Assembly: GCA_016870455.1 (NCBI GenBank)
Contig: VGBN01000009.1
Coordinates: forward strand, 1 to 39,029
Direction of reading: 5' to 3'
DNA length: 39,029 bases
From: Actinomycetota bacterium
Lineage (GTDB): Bacteria; Actinomycetota; Actinomycetes; Nanopelagicales; Nanopelagicaceae
A program made the position numbers and the translations under genes. Numbering within the stretch: the stretch's first letter is position 1; every line of letters begins with the position of its first letter. The notes below the pieces were generated by a model that saw only the letters and a list, made by a program, of their open reading frames with translations, ran no database searches and had not been told where the DNA came from. Positions 6,965-16,900 of the stretch are shown here, in pieces.

Positions 6965-8107
6965 TTAAGGTAGAGCCAACATTTGCTCTAATGCAACTTT
7001 TGCATACCTTGCAACCTCATCTTTAACCTTAATTTGATTAACTACTCGACCGCCTACCAATGCCTCCATCGCCCAAACTAAGTGTGGTAGGTCGATTCGG
7101 TTCATCGTTGAGCAGTAGCAGACAGTTTTATCTAAGAAAACTACCTGCTTATCGGGATTCTCATTGGCCAACCGTTGCACCAGATTTAATTCAGTACCGA
7201 TTGCCCATTTAGAGCCAGCTGGTGATTGAGTAACAGTTTTAATTATCATCTCAGTACTTCCAACCACATCAGCATTTGCCACGACCTCATGCTGACACTC
7301 TGGGTGGACTAAAACCTTTACGCCAGGAAGCTTTTGTCTTACCTCATTTATGTTTTGCAAGGTGAATCTGCCATGCACTGAGCAGTGTCCGCGCCATAAA
7401 ATTACCTTGGCCGCCTTTATCTGCTCATCAGTTAAACCACCATTTGGCTTCCATGGGTTATAAACCACGCAATCGCCTAAGGAGAGCCCAAGGGATAGCA
7501 CTGCGGTATTCCTACCTAAGTGTTGATCTGGTAAAAATAAAATTTTCTCACCCTTGGCAAAGGCCCATTTCATCGCCCGAGCCGCATTTGAGGAGGTGCA
7601 AACTGCGCCGTGATTCTTACCGGTAAATGCTTTGATAGCAGCAGATGAATTCATATAAGTAATTGGGGTAGTAACTTTTGCAACACCAATTTTTTCTAGC
7701 ACCTGCCAGCAATCTGCCACCTGGGATGCAGTTGCCATATCTGCCATTGAACAGCCCGCAGCTAGATCGGGCAAAATCACCTTTTGATTTGCAGAGGTTA
7801 ATATGTCAGCACTCTCTGCCATAAAGTGAACACCGCAGAAAAATATAAACTCAGCACCACTGTTATCAGCTGCAGCTTGAGCTAACTTAAAGGAGTCACC
7901 ACGAATATCGGCAAAGGCAATCACCTCATCTCGCTGGTAGTGATGACCTAACACCATTGCTTTATCACCTAGTTGTTGGCGGGCGGTGGCAGCACGGGTC
8001 AGCAGCTGCGGATCACTTGCCGCTGGCAGTGCTCCCTCACAGGAGACGCCGCGCTCGCTACCGAGATCAACGCCACTGCCGAGCAGAAGCAGATCACTTA
8101 TTCCCAT
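6965..8107 (-). CDS. nadA: Quinolinate synthase
   Basis: Condenses iminoaspartate with dihydroxyacetone phosphate to quinolinate, the second step of de novo NAD synthesis, using a 4Fe-4S cluster. 380 residues, matching the long NadA class. Triplicated-domain motifs are visible: LGHHYQRDEVIAFADIRGDS near residue 52, FFCGVHFMAESADI (first cluster Cys), VHPECQHEVV (second) and a C-terminal VCYCSTMNRI (third). ATG at 8105-8107 has no ribosome binding site but has TACACT seven bases upstream, so it is probably leaderless. A palindrome covers this promoter. nadB and nadC are not in the window. The neighbour erpA, an Fe-S carrier, is divergent, which fits an Fe-S enzyme needing cluster delivery. Confidence 0.95.
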   Translation of the reverse strand: MGISDLLLLGSGVDLGSERGVSCEGALPAASDPQLLTRAATARQQLGDKAMVLGHHYQRDEVIAFADIRGDSFKLAQAAADNSGAEFIFFCGVHFMAESADILTSANQKVILPDLAAGCSMADMATASQVADCWQVLEKIGVAKVTTPITYMNSSAAIKAFTGKNHGAVCTSSNAARAMKWAFAKGEKILFLPDQHLGRNTAVLSLGLSLGDCVVYNPWKPNGGLTDEQIKAAKVILWRGHCSVHGRFTLQNINEVRQKLPGVKVLVHPECQHEVVANADVVGSTEMIIKTVTQSPAGSKWAIGTELNLVQRLANENPDKQVVFLDKTVCYCSTMNRIDLPHLVWAMEALVGGRVVNQIKVKDEVARYAKVALEQMLALP

Positions 8108-8130
8108 GTGAGCAAGTGTAAACGCTCACA
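8107..8130 (-). promoter_or_regulatory. nadA promoter with candidate operator palindrome
   Basis: The minus-strand -10 hexamer TACACT (plus 8115-8120) lies seven bases before the nadA ATG. It is enclosed by a perfect 7-bp inverted repeat, TGTGAGC at 8107-8113 and GCTCACA at 8124-8130, with ten bases between. A dimeric repressor bound here would block the -10 and the transcription start. The factor is not identifiable from the site. Confidence 0.55.
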
Positions 8131-8197
8131 GGTTTGAGTGAGGAAATATCTGATCAGAACTAGTAACCTATGAGCCTAAGATCAAATTGGAGATTAA

Positions 8198-8554
8198 GTG
8201 AGTATGAGCACAGAGACAACTACTACTGGGATTGCATTAACTGATGTGGCAGCCCAAAAGGTTTCCGCCTTGCTAAAGCAAGAAGGTAGAGATGATTTAA
8301 GTCTGCGGGTAGCGGTTCAACCTGGTGGTTGCTCAGGTCTTCGTTATCAACTTTACTTTGATGATCGGGCACTCGATGGCGACAGTGTTACTGAGTTTGG
8401 TGCCGATAAGGTGAAGGTGGTAACCGACAAAATGAGCACACCATATTTGATGGGTGCCACTATTGATTTTGTTGACACAATTGAGAAGCAAGGCTTCACA
8501 ATTGATAATCCAAATGCTCAAGGCTCATGTGCCTGCGGCGATTCATTTAACTAG
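8198..8554 (+). CDS. erpA: A-type iron-sulfur carrier (HesB/ErpA family)
   Basis: Carries and inserts 4Fe-4S clusters into target enzymes in the cytosol. 118 residues. The three cluster Cys are in place: one in VQPGGCSGLRYQL near residue 44 and two in the C-terminal GSCACGDSF. The core FVDTIEKQGFTIDNPNA is typical of the family. A GTG start at 8198 lies five bases after GGAG; an ATG at 8204 would also work. TAACCT at 8164-8169 could be its -10 hexamer, giving a short leader. It is divergent from nadA and followed at 19 bp by the PfkB gene. The family is certain; erpA rather than another A-type carrier rests on actinobacterial gene order. Confidence 0.92.
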   Translation: MSMSTETTTTGIALTDVAAQKVSALLKQEGRDDLSLRVAVQPGGCSGLRYQLYFDDRALDGDSVTEFGADKVKVVTDKMSTPYLMGATIDFVDTIEKQGFTIDNPNAQGSCACGDSFN

Positions 8555-8573
8555 TTAAAGTTATTTAAAAATT

Positions 8574-9563
8574 ATGAAGGTGGCGGTCGCCGGCTCTGTC
8601 GGTGGCGACCACATCATGAGCTTTGGTGGCAAATTTACCGACTCATTAGTTGCTGGCTCCTTGGCCAAACTCTCACTCTCCTTTTTAGTAGACACCCTAG
8701 AGATTAGGCGGGGTGGGTGTGGTGCAAATATTGCATTTGGAATGGGTGCACTAGGTTTAAATCCAATCTTGATTGCAGCTGTTGGCCGAGATTGGGTGGA
8801 TTACGAAGCCTGGCTTAAACGCCATGGTGTGGATACTTCTCATGTTTTAGTTTCAGAAAAACTTCACACCGCTACATTTATGGTGACAACTGATACTGAG
8901 TTAAATCAAATTGCATCCTTCTTTCCAGGGGCTATGAGCGAAGCACGCAATATTGAGCTAGAGCCAATAATGGCAAAGACTGGAAAATTCGATCTGCTAG
9001 TTATCTCCCCTGATGATCCAGAGGCCATGATGCGCTACTCCGAAATGGCTCGAACATTAAATATTCCAGTGGCAGCAGATCCATCTCAGCAAATGGCTCG
9101 TATGGATGGTAAAGAGATTGCCCAATTAATTGAAGGAGCGAAGTACCTCTTTTTAAATGAGTATGAGTTAGCACTTGCAATTCAAAAAACAGGTTGGACA
9201 GATCGACAGTTATTTGATCGGGTCCAGGTGCGGGTAGTAACACTTGGCTCAAAAGGTGCTCAGATTGAAGAGCATGGCAAAGAGAGTATTTATGTTGGTG
9301 TACCAAAGGAGAAGCAGAAGTTAGATCCAACCGGGGTTGGCGATAACTTCAGATCAGGCTTTATTGCCGGCCTATCTTGGGGATTAGGTCATGAGCGGTG
9401 TGGGCAGTTGGGATCACTGCTTGCAACATATTGCATTGAAACTACCGGAACGCAGGAGTATCGATTTACTAAGGAAGAGTTTGTTGCAAGATTTGAAGCA
9501 GCTTATGGCAAGGCGGCCGCTGATGAGATCAAGCCACATCTAAATGTTCGCCTGGTGGGCTAG
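8574..9563 (+). CDS. PfkB-family kinase, adenosine-kinase-like (AdoK/CbhK)
   Basis: Ribokinase-fold sugar or nucleoside kinase, 329 residues. The glycine-rich substrate motif RRGGCGANIAFGMGALG is near residue 46, followed by IAAVGRDWVDYEAWLKRHGVDT. The ATP/anion-hole signature DPTGVGDNFRSGFIAGLSWG is near residue 245, with the catalytic Asp in GVGD. Residues around FLNEYELALAIQKTGW fit the middle PfkB segment. In Mycobacterium the gene at this place, between ctaC and the HesB-like gene, is the PfkB-type adenosine kinase, so adenosine is the favoured substrate; the sequence alone does not prove it. Its 3' end overlaps the convergent cysteine-desulfurase-like gene by four bases. Confidence 0.88.
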   Translation: MKVAVAGSVGGDHIMSFGGKFTDSLVAGSLAKLSLSFLVDTLEIRRGGCGANIAFGMGALGLNPILIAAVGRDWVDYEAWLKRHGVDTSHVLVSEKLHTATFMVTTDTELNQIASFFPGAMSEARNIELEPIMAKTGKFDLLVISPDDPEAMMRYSEMARTLNIPVAADPSQQMARMDGKEIAQLIEGAKYLFLNEYELALAIQKTGWTDRQLFDRVQVRVVTLGSKGAQIEEHGKESIYVGVPKEKQKLDPTGVGDNFRSGFIAGLSWGLGHERCGQLGSLLATYCIETTGTQEYRFTKEEFVARFEAAYGKAAADEIKPHLNVRLVG

Positions 9564-10618
9564 TTTTTTCTAAGTTTTAAAACGGCAGATTTCAAAGCCT
9601 GACAAAAATCTTTCACCATCTGCTCAGTAATATCTTTATGGATTGTTAATCTAATATTTCCAGTAATTGGTCGATTCATCGCTGCTAAGACATGGCTAGG
9701 TTGCATATCAGCTGATTTGCAGGCTGAACCTGAGTCAACTGCAAAGCCAACTGACTCCAACTCCAGTAGTAATCGATCTGCCTCCAGATTGCTTATAGAA
9801 AATGAGACAAACTTTGATAATCCATCTGCCTCAGATGCGATATCAACCTGAGATATTTGGGAGGAGATAAACTCGATAATGTACTTTTTAAGCTGAGCCC
9901 TTACATCTTCCTGTGCAAGGTATGCGCTTAATGCTTGTGCGCTGGCAAGTACCAGCGGAGTTGAAAAGCCTCCTGGTGCTCGGGTGAAATCATTGTGGGG
10001 CAGGGGATTGCGCCACCGCTCTGCCTCTTTGATGACCAATATGCCAACTCCTTGTGGACCCTGCCATGCAGTGCTATCAAATAGGGCGGTTTGGTATTCA
10101 AAATTTGGCAACAAATCAACACCGCTAGCGGTGCAATCTGCAAAAATTAAACCAGAGGTTGGATTTACTGGCTGTGTATTTCCAGTTTCACCATTTGCCA
10201 CCTGCCAGACCACCACATCATCATCCTGAGCGGTATAGGAGTTTGTAGCACCTGTATTACTTACCGATAAGCAACTTACTTTGCGTCCTTTATTCTCTTC
10301 ATCAGCTGCGATAGCGAAGACTCTTTGTCGATCTATGCTGGAGTAATACAAATTGCTAGTTGATTTTAGTAGGCCGCAGATTCCTAATTGAAATCCCAGA
10401 TCACTCTCACCTAGAAATTCAATTTCATCTGGCCGAACTTTTAAAGTATTCGCAAATTTCTCTCTTGCCTGTTGGAGTAAAATCGCAACCTCTCTTGAGT
10501 TGGCATTTAACTTATTTGGATCAGCCCAACCCTTTGAAAATGATTGATTTAATTGGGCCATTGCCGCAGGGTGTAGCACTCTTTCTTGCTGAAAGTCGGC
10601 TGTGATACGAACCACCAT
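9560..10618 (-). CDS. Cysteine-desulfurase-like protein lacking the PLP lysine
   Basis: 352 residues with the fold-type-I aminotransferase class V layout of NifS/IscS. Recognisable parts: WQVANGETGNTQPVN near residue 138 (usual WANNETG), FADCTASG with the PLP-contacting Asp at 161, GPQGVGILVI near residue 187, GFSTPLVLASAQAL, and the active-site loop SGSACKSADMQPSHVL with Cys at 300, closing with NIRLTIHKDIT. The striking point is the motif that should read S-x-H-K-x-x-G-P: here it is D-S-T-A-W-Q-G-P, so the PLP-binding Lys is Ala184 and the preceding His is Thr183. The reading frame is intact. It may be a catalytically dead scaffold or sulfur acceptor that keeps its Cys. It is divergent from ctaC by 56 bp; related genes occur beside ctaC in other Actinobacteria. 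Confidence 0.82.
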   Translation of the reverse strand: MVVRITADFQQERVLHPAAMAQLNQSFSKGWADPNKLNANSREVAILLQQAREKFANTLKVRPDEIEFLGESDLGFQLGICGLLKSTSNLYYSSIDRQRVFAIAADEENKGRKVSCLSVSNTGATNSYTAQDDDVVVWQVANGETGNTQPVNPTSGLIFADCTASGVDLLPNFEYQTALFDSTAWQGPQGVGILVIKEAERWRNPLPHNDFTRAPGGFSTPLVLASAQALSAYLAQEDVRAQLKKYIIEFISSQISQVDIASEADGLSKFVSFSISNLEADRLLLELESVGFAVDSGSACKSADMQPSHVLAAMNRPITGNIRLTIHKDITEQMVKDFCQALKSAVLKLRKN

Positions 10619-10661
10619 CTACCCCCAACCAGCTGCGTATGAGATTGCTAGGGCAGAAGGT

Positions 10662-10667
10662 TATCCT
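10662..10667 (+). promoter_or_regulatory. -10 hexamer of ctaC, leaderless type
   Basis: TATCCT ends seven bases before the ATG at 10675, which is the start that gives a proper lipoprotein signal peptide. The longer upstream start at 10639 would lie before this promoter. Confidence 0.55.
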
Positions 10668-10674
10668 TAACCCC

Positions 10675-11442
10675 ATGCGGATGGCTCACCCAAAATCCTT
10701 GATAACACTGCTGGCGATCACGCCACTTTTAACTGGATGTGCTCAATCTGAAGTGCCGGGCCTGGGATTTGAAGAGGGCTTATCCAGCGTAAATGATCAA
10801 GCACTTTCCCTCTGGCAAGGCGCTTGGATTGCAGCTGGTGTGGTCGGGCTAATTACATTGATCTTGATTTTATGGCCAGTCTTTTTTCATCGAAAAAAGA
10901 ATGAGAACTTTCCAAAGCAAACTCAGTACAACATTCCAGTTGAGGTTGCCTACACTGTAATTCCGCTCATTATTGTGGCAGTGCTTTTCTATTTCACAGT
11001 GCAGCGAGAATCCAAGATTGTAAAAATTTCACCTGATGCGCAAATCTCACATTTTATTGATGTGGTCGGCTTCCAATGGTCATGGCAGTTTAAACATAGA
11101 AGCGCTGGGGAGTATAAGAGCGCAATAATTACTGGCACTCCTGCACAACCACCAACATTGGTATTGCCGCAGGGTGAGCGAGTCCGCTTTACCTTAAATG
11201 CTAATGATGTGGTTCATGGATTTTGGATTCCAGCTTTTATGATTCAGGTGCAAAATTTGCCAGGGGTAACAAATCAGTTGGAGTTCACCGCCAATAAGCT
11301 AGGTACCTACCCGGGGCGTTGCAATATTTTATGCGGGCGAAATCACGCTCAAATGTTGTTTAATGTAAAGGTAGTAACTCCAAGTGAGTATCAGAAGTAT
11401 TTGGATGATCTAGTAGCCGAAGAGAAAGCAGCAACCTTATGA
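10675..11442 (+). CDS. ctaC: Cytochrome c oxidase subunit II
   Basis: CuA-bearing subunit of aa3 oxidase; accepts electrons from the cytochrome bcc complex outside the membrane. 255 residues from the chosen ATG. A lipoprotein signal ends in the lipobox LLTGC (Cys22). Two membrane helices are at about 44-70 and 85-105. The CuA ligands are H181 (VVHGFW), C216, C220, H224 and M227 ([14 protein letters not shown]). The residue between the cysteines that is usually Glu (backbone CuA ligand and Mg ligand) is Ile218. An ATG at 10639 would add 12 residues but lies upstream of the likely promoter. The stop overlaps the ctaD start by four bases (ATGA). Confidence 0.95.
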   Translation: MRMAHPKSLITLLAITPLLTGCAQSEVPGLGFEEGLSSVNDQALSLWQGAWIAAGVVGLITLILILWPVFFHRKKNENFPKQTQYNIPVEVAYTVIPLIIVAVLFYFTVQRESKIVKISPDAQISHFIDVVGFQWSWQFKHRSAGEYKSAIITGTPAQPPTLVLPQGERVRFTLNANDVVHGFWIPAFMIQVQNLPGVTNQLEFTANKLGTYPGRCNILCGRNHAQMLFNVKVVTPSEYQKYLDDLVAEEKAATL

Positions 11443-13097
11443 CCACTTATGCCCAGCGTCCGGTAATCACCTCACCTGGTGCTCCCGCGCCAACTACTAA
11501 GGGCAAGTTATTGGTTAAGTGGCTCACCTCGACTGATCACAAGACCATTGGATATTTGTATCTGATTACCTCTTTTGCTTGGTTCTTAATTGCAGGGTTG
11601 TTAGCACTTTTACTTCGAGGTGAATTGGCACGTCCTGGAATGCAGTTTTTAAGTAATGAGCAGTACAACCAGATCTTCACTATGCACGGAACTATCATGT
11701 TGCTGATGTTTGCAACCCCACTTTTTGTTGGATTTGCAAATGTAATTATGCCATTGCAAATTGGCGCAGCAGATGTTGCTTTCCCAAGATTAAATATGCT
11801 CTCTTATTGGTTGTATTTGTTTGGTGGCACCATGGCATTTATTGGCTTTATTACTCCTGGGGGAGCAGCATCATTTGGTTGGACTGCATACGCCCCGCTA
11901 TCAAATGCCCAATATTCACCTGGAATTGGTGCTGATCTTTGGTTAATGGGTTTAGCGATTGGTGGTTTAGGAACGATTTTAGGTGGAGTTAACTTTGTAA
12001 CCACAATTCTTACCATGCGAGCACCTGGTATGACGATGTTTAGAATGTCAATCTTTTCTTGGAACGTGCTCTTAACATCAATACTAGTTTTGATTGCTTT
12101 CCCACCATTAGCAGCTGCCTTCTTGGCCTTGGAATCAGATCGTCTATTTGGCTCACATATATTTGATCCAGCAAATGGTGGCGCGATGTTGTGGCAACAT
12201 CTTTTTTGGTTTTTTGGCCATCCAGAGGTTTACATCTTGGCGCTGCCATTTTTCGGTATCGCAACTGAGATTTTGCCAGTATTTAGTCGTAAACCAATCT
12301 TTGGTTACAAAGGGTTGATTGCAGCAACTATTGCAATTTCAGCTCTTTCAGTTGCGGTGTGGGCTCACCATATGTATGCCAGTGGACAGGTATTACTTCC
12401 ATTTTTCTCTTTCATGACATTCTTAATTGCAGTACCCACTGGGGTTAAGTTCTTCAACTGGATAGGCACTATGTGGCGCGGATCTGTTACCTTTGAAACT
12501 CCGATGTTGTTTGTACTTGGTTTCTTAATTACATTCTTGTTTGGTGGACTAACCGGGGTAATTTTAGCTAGCCCACCACTTGATTTCGCAGTCTCAGCCT
12601 CCTACTTTGTGGTTGCTCACTTCCATTACGTTTTGTTTGGAACCGTAGTCTTTGCAATGTTTGCTGGTTTCTACTTCTGGTGGCCAAAATTCACCGGCCG
12701 CATGCTTGATGAGACTTTAGGCAAAATTCACTTTTGGACTTTGTTCTTTGGTTTCCACTTAACATTCTTAATTCAACATTGGCTAGGGATTAAAGGTTTT
12801 CCTCGTCGTTATGCAGATTATTTAGCATCTGATGGTTTCACCTTTATGAATATGGTTTCCACAGTTGGCTCTGGTTTGTTAGCACTTTCCATGATTCCGT
12901 TTTTCCTCAATATTTGGCAATCACGAACCTCGCCAATGGTAAATACCAATGATCCATGGGGATACGGCTCTTCATTAGAGTGGGCGACCTCTTGCCCACC
13001 GCCACGACACAACTTCACCTCAATGCCAAGGATTCGAAGTGAACGACCAGCATTTGATCTGCACTATCCACACATGGCACAAAAGGAAAACCATTAA
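11439..13097 (+). CDS. ctaD: Cytochrome c oxidase subunit I
   Basis: Catalytic subunit of aa3-type oxidase with heme a, heme a3 and CuB; reduces oxygen to water and pumps protons. 552 residues, twelve hydrophobic helices. Motifs visible: [12 protein letters not shown] (heme a His), [18 protein letters not shown] (CuB His cross-linked to Tyr, with the conserved Glu region), [10 protein letters not shown] (two CuB His), [15 protein letters not shown] (K-channel Lys) and [11 protein letters not shown] (heme a3 and heme a His). The last 40 residues, after [20 protein letters not shown], are the usual actinobacterial tail. It is translationally coupled to ctaC by an ATGA overlap and shares one base with ctaF. 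Confidence 0.98.
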   Translation: MTTYAQRPVITSPGAPAPTTKGKLLVKWLTSTDHKTIGYLYLITSFAWFLIAGLLALLLRGELARPGMQFLSNEQYNQIFTMHGTIMLLMFATPLFVGFANVIMPLQIGAADVAFPRLNMLSYWLYLFGGTMAFIGFITPGGAASFGWTAYAPLSNAQYSPGIGADLWLMGLAIGGLGTILGGVNFVTTILTMRAPGMTMFRMSIFSWNVLLTSILVLIAFPPLAAAFLALESDRLFGSHIFDPANGGAMLWQHLFWFFGHPEVYILALPFFGIATEILPVFSRKPIFGYKGLIAATIAISALSVAVWAHHMYASGQVLLPFFSFMTFLIAVPTGVKFFNWIGTMWRGSVTFETPMLFVLGFLITFLFGGLTGVILASPPLDFAVSASYFVVAHFHYVLFGTVVFAMFAGFYFWWPKFTGRMLDETLGKIHFWTLFFGFHLTFLIQHWLGIKGFPRRYADYLASDGFTFMNMVSTVGSGLLALSMIPFFLNIWQSRTSPMVNTNDPWGYGSSLEWATSCPPPRHNFTSMPRIRSERPAFDLHYPHMAQKENH

Positions 13098-13498
13098 TGA
13101 AAACCAGCTGGGTTTTATTTGTTGGGTTAGCGGTTTTTTACTTCATTATGACTGTGATTTATTGGCAGCTAGGTGGTGAGCCGGTAGGAATTACGGCAAT
13201 ACTTCTAAGTGGTGGATTATCTTTAATTGTTGGCTTTTATCTTTGGTTTACCGCCCGCAGATTGGGAAACCTTCTACCAGAGGATAACTTGCAAGGTGAG
13301 ATTGCAGATTCAGCAGGTGAACTTGGATTTTTCTCACCACACTCTTGGTGGCCGCTGCCAGTAGCTTTATCTGCTTGCGCAGTTGGATTAGGATTACTAA
13401 TTGGTTGGTGGCTGGTTTTGATAGGAGTTGGTTCGTTGATAATTTCAATACTTGGCTTAGTCCTCCAGTATGAGCGGCCCTCAGGCTCAAATCACTAA
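13097..13498 (+). CDS. ctaF: Cytochrome c oxidase subunit IV, actinobacterial type
   Basis: Small accessory subunit of the actinobacterial aa3 oxidase and part of its bcc-aa3 supercomplex. 133 residues with four hydrophobic helices, at about 5-24, 32-51, 81-101 and 103-121. The loop SAGELGFFSPHSWWPLPVALS matches the conserved family block. Start and ctaD stop overlap as TAATG, so it is cotranscribed and coupled. The next gene starts two bases after its stop. Confidence 0.93.
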   Translation: MKTSWVLFVGLAVFYFIMTVIYWQLGGEPVGITAILLSGGLSLIVGFYLWFTARRLGNLLPEDNLQGEIADSAGELGFFSPHSWWPLPVALSACAVGLGLLIGWWLVLIGVGSLIISILGLVLQYERPSGSNH

Positions 13499-13500
13499 TC

Positions 13501-13965
13501 ATGAAAGAGCGAGCTGAGATTGTAGAGACAGGCGTACCACTTTTTTACAAAGCACAAATAGTTATCGATCAACCAGCTCAAAAAATTTTTGATTTTATTG
13601 CAAATCCTGCAAACCACTCATTAATGGATGGCTCTGGCATGGTGAAGAGCCGAATTGCCGGGCCTGAAAAACTTTACCTTGGGGCTAAGTTTGGAATGCG
13701 CATGAGATATGGAATCCCCTATGTGATTAGAAATCAAGTAATGGAGTTTCAAGATCAAAAGGTTATTGCCTGGCGCCATCTACTACGAAATGTTTGGAGG
13801 TATGAATTAACAGCACTGAGTCCTAACTCCACCTTGGTAGTTGAGAGTTGGGATGGCAGAAAGGTCTTGTTGAAAAATTGGCCAACAGTAAAAAGCTCGC
13901 CTAAATGGGTGCCATATGTAATGGCTAAAACTTTAGTTAAACTTAAAGGGTTAATGCAGGGATGA
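13501..13965 (+). CDS. SRPBCC (START/Bet v1-like) family protein
   Basis: 154 residues. The segment IVIDQPAQKIFDFIANPANHSLMDGSG is the standard entry strand and helix of the polyketide cyclase/START-like fold, followed by antiparallel strands (KLYLGAKFGMRMRYGIP, VIAWRHLL, WRYELTAL, STLVVESWDG) and a C-terminal helix. Such proteins bind small hydrophobic ligands or act on them; no active-site residues allow a firmer statement. It begins two bases after ctaF and overlaps the putA start by four bases, so it links the oxidase operon to putA. That position suggests cotranscription rather than a known functional tie. Confidence 0.8.
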   Translation: MKERAEIVETGVPLFYKAQIVIDQPAQKIFDFIANPANHSLMDGSGMVKSRIAGPEKLYLGAKFGMRMRYGIPYVIRNQVMEFQDQKVIAWRHLLRNVWRYELTALSPNSTLVVESWDGRKVLLKNWPTVKSSPKWVPYVMAKTLVKLKGLMQG

Positions 13966-16900
13966 AATCGGTGATTGCAACCGATCCTGCAATAGACCAT
14001 TTAGCCACTTTAGCTGTTGAAACAGCACGGCAGTTAATTTCCGAATCTACCCCTAATTTAAAAAGGTATGATCGAGCAAGTCGCAAACGTTTTACAAGAT
14101 TATTTAAAGACCCCAAAGCAATCTCGGTAACCGTCGCTCTTACTGATGAGGTAATGCGAATTACCTCAGCAAAGGATGCTGCAAGAATTTTACGAAAGGC
14201 AGCAACTGATGCCACGATGGCAGGTTTTGGATTCATTAATGTAATTGGATTAAAGCTAATTTCAACCTTTTCAAAAGTATTGGCTAAACCGGTTTTATTT
14301 GCCGTGCATACGCAGGTCAAGCGATTGTCAAAAGGGATAATCCTGCCGGCTGAACGCAAGATGCTTGCTAAACAGATTAAACGAAGATCTAAAAAAGGAA
14401 TCAAATTAAATATAAATGTACTTGGCGAAGCTGTACTTGGCGAGAAGGAGGCTACGGAAAGATTTGAACGTGTACTAGAGATGATGGAACGTGATGAGGT
14501 TAATTATGTATCTGTGAAGTTATCCTCTGTTGCAAGCCAAATTATTGTGCTGGATCGGCTTGGCACATTAGATCGAGTTTGTGAAAAGTTACGTGTAATT
14601 TATCGAAAATCGATTACAACAAATACCTTTGTGAATTTGGACATGGAGGAGTTTCGCGATCTTCGATTGACGGTCGAAGCTTTTAAATTAGTACTTGAAG
14701 AGGGTGAGTTTAAAAATCTCTACGCAGGATTGGTTCTACAGGCTTATTTACCAGAGTCACATGAGGTATTTGCAGAGTTGGTTGAGTGGGCAGTTGCCAG
14801 AAATTCACAATCAGGTGGTGTGATCAAAATTCGACTGGTTAAGGGTGCAAACCTTGCAATGGAAAAAGCTGAAGCACAGTTGCACGGTTGGCAGGCAGCT
14901 CCATATCAATCAAAGGCAGCAGTTGATGCAAGTTACTCAAGATTGCTAGATACAGCACTTCGCCCAGAAAATGCTAAGGCGGTGAGAATTGGTGTTGCCA
15001 GTCATAACCTCTTTCATATCGCATTCGCACTTGAGATAGCTAAAACTCGTGGCGTGATGGAGCAGTTGGATTTAGAGATGCTTGAAGGGATGGCAAATCC
15101 TGAAGCGCTAGCGATTGCTAAGAGAACTTTGCGAATTCTGCTATATGCACCGGTCACTAGAGCAAATGATTTTGCATCGGCGGTTGCCTATCTTGTTAGA
15201 AGATTAGATGAGAATACTGCCGAAGAGAATTACCTACGCTCCTCATTTGAAATGAGTTCTGATAATCTCAAGTTTGACCACCAGTCAGATAGATTTCTGC
15301 AGAGCATTGCTGATCGTCATGAAATCTCAACTAAAAGTATTCGCCATCAAACTGTTAAGTTTGCGATTACTGACCAATTCCAAAACGCTCCTAATGCAGA
15401 CATAACTAAGGATTCATTTGTCTTAAAACTTAACAAAGCGATAAATAAGGTTATTGATCAACCTTTAAATCAGATACCGATTGTTATTAATTCTAGGGAG
15501 ATAGTCGATAGAGAGCTCATTGATGGAAATGATCCATCAGATAATGCTCGGGTTTGGTATCGATATGCTGTTGCAAATATTGGTGATATAGATCTTGCAA
15601 TCAGCACAGCTAAGAATTCTCTAGCTAGCTGGGATCAGTTAGGTGCCGATGGGCGTGCTGAGATTTTAAAAGAGTTTGGTCAAATTGCTCATGCAGAGAT
15701 AGAAGAGAGCATTGCAATTATGTGTAAGGATGCTGGAAAAACAGTGGCTGAAGCAGATCCAGAGGTTTCAGAGGCAATTGATTTTGCCAATTACTACGCA
15801 CTCTCTGCCATTTCCCTAAACATCGAAAAAGAGTCTTCACCAGTAGGAGTGGTAGTAGTTGTTCCCCCATGGAATTTTCCATATGCCATTCCGGCAGGTG
15901 GAATTTGCGCTGCGTTAGCGGCAGGAAATACTGTAATTTTTAAGTCAGCTCCGGAAACCGTTGCTACCTCTTGGCACTTAGTAAACCAACTCTGGCGAGC
16001 CGGTGTACCTAAGCAAGTGTTGCAATTTGTTTCAACCGAGGACAATGAGATTGGCCAGGCTTTGATTAGCCATGATGATGTTAATGCCGTAATTTTGACT
16101 GGCAGTTATAACACCGCACTAATGTTTTCTTCCTGGAAAAATGAGTTAAATCTTTTAGCTGAAACCAGCGGGAAAAATGCCATGGTACTAAGTGCATGTT
16201 GTGATATTGATGTAGCGGTAAAGGATTTAGTGCAATCTGCATTTGGGCATGCAGGACAAAAGTGCTCGGCAGCATCTTTAGCTATCGTTGATCAGAGTAT
16301 TTATGAGAATCCAAACTTTAAAAAGCAGTTACTTGATGCAGTCCAATCAATAAAAGTTGGAGCAGGATATGAGTTTGCAACATTTATGGGACCAATTATT
16401 AAAACTCCAGAAAGTAGTTTATTAAGAACATTAACCACCTTAGATGAGGGGGAGGAGTGGTTGTTAAAGCCATCTCAACTCGATGAAGCTGGGTTGATTT
16501 GGTCTCCGGGAATCAAAAGTGGCGTAAAGCCAGGATCATGGTCGCACCTAAATGAATGGTTTGGTCCAGTTCTTGCCATCATGGTTGCACCAGATCTAAA
16601 AACAGCAATCTCTTGGCAGAACGCAACTGATTATGGCTTAACCGCTGGAATTCAATCATTAGATTCAGGGGAGTGTGAGTTTTGGATTGAAAATGTTGAG
16701 GCTGGAAATTTGTATGTAAATCGTGGCGTGACTGGTGCGATAGTAAATCGCCAACCATTTGGTGGATGGCGTAAGAGCTCAGTTGGGGCCACAGCTAAAG
16801 CAGGCGGTGAGAATTATGTAGCAGCCTTACGCAATTGGAATCAGATGAAGCACTTCCTGCCCATGAAAGAGGCAGCAAACAAATGGATAAAATCTACGGC

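Noticed and set aside
10639-10674. Longer N-terminus for ctaC from the ATG at 10639
   Set aside because: The extra 12 residues spoil the lipoprotein signal peptide, and the -10 hexamer TATCCT lies inside this stretch.
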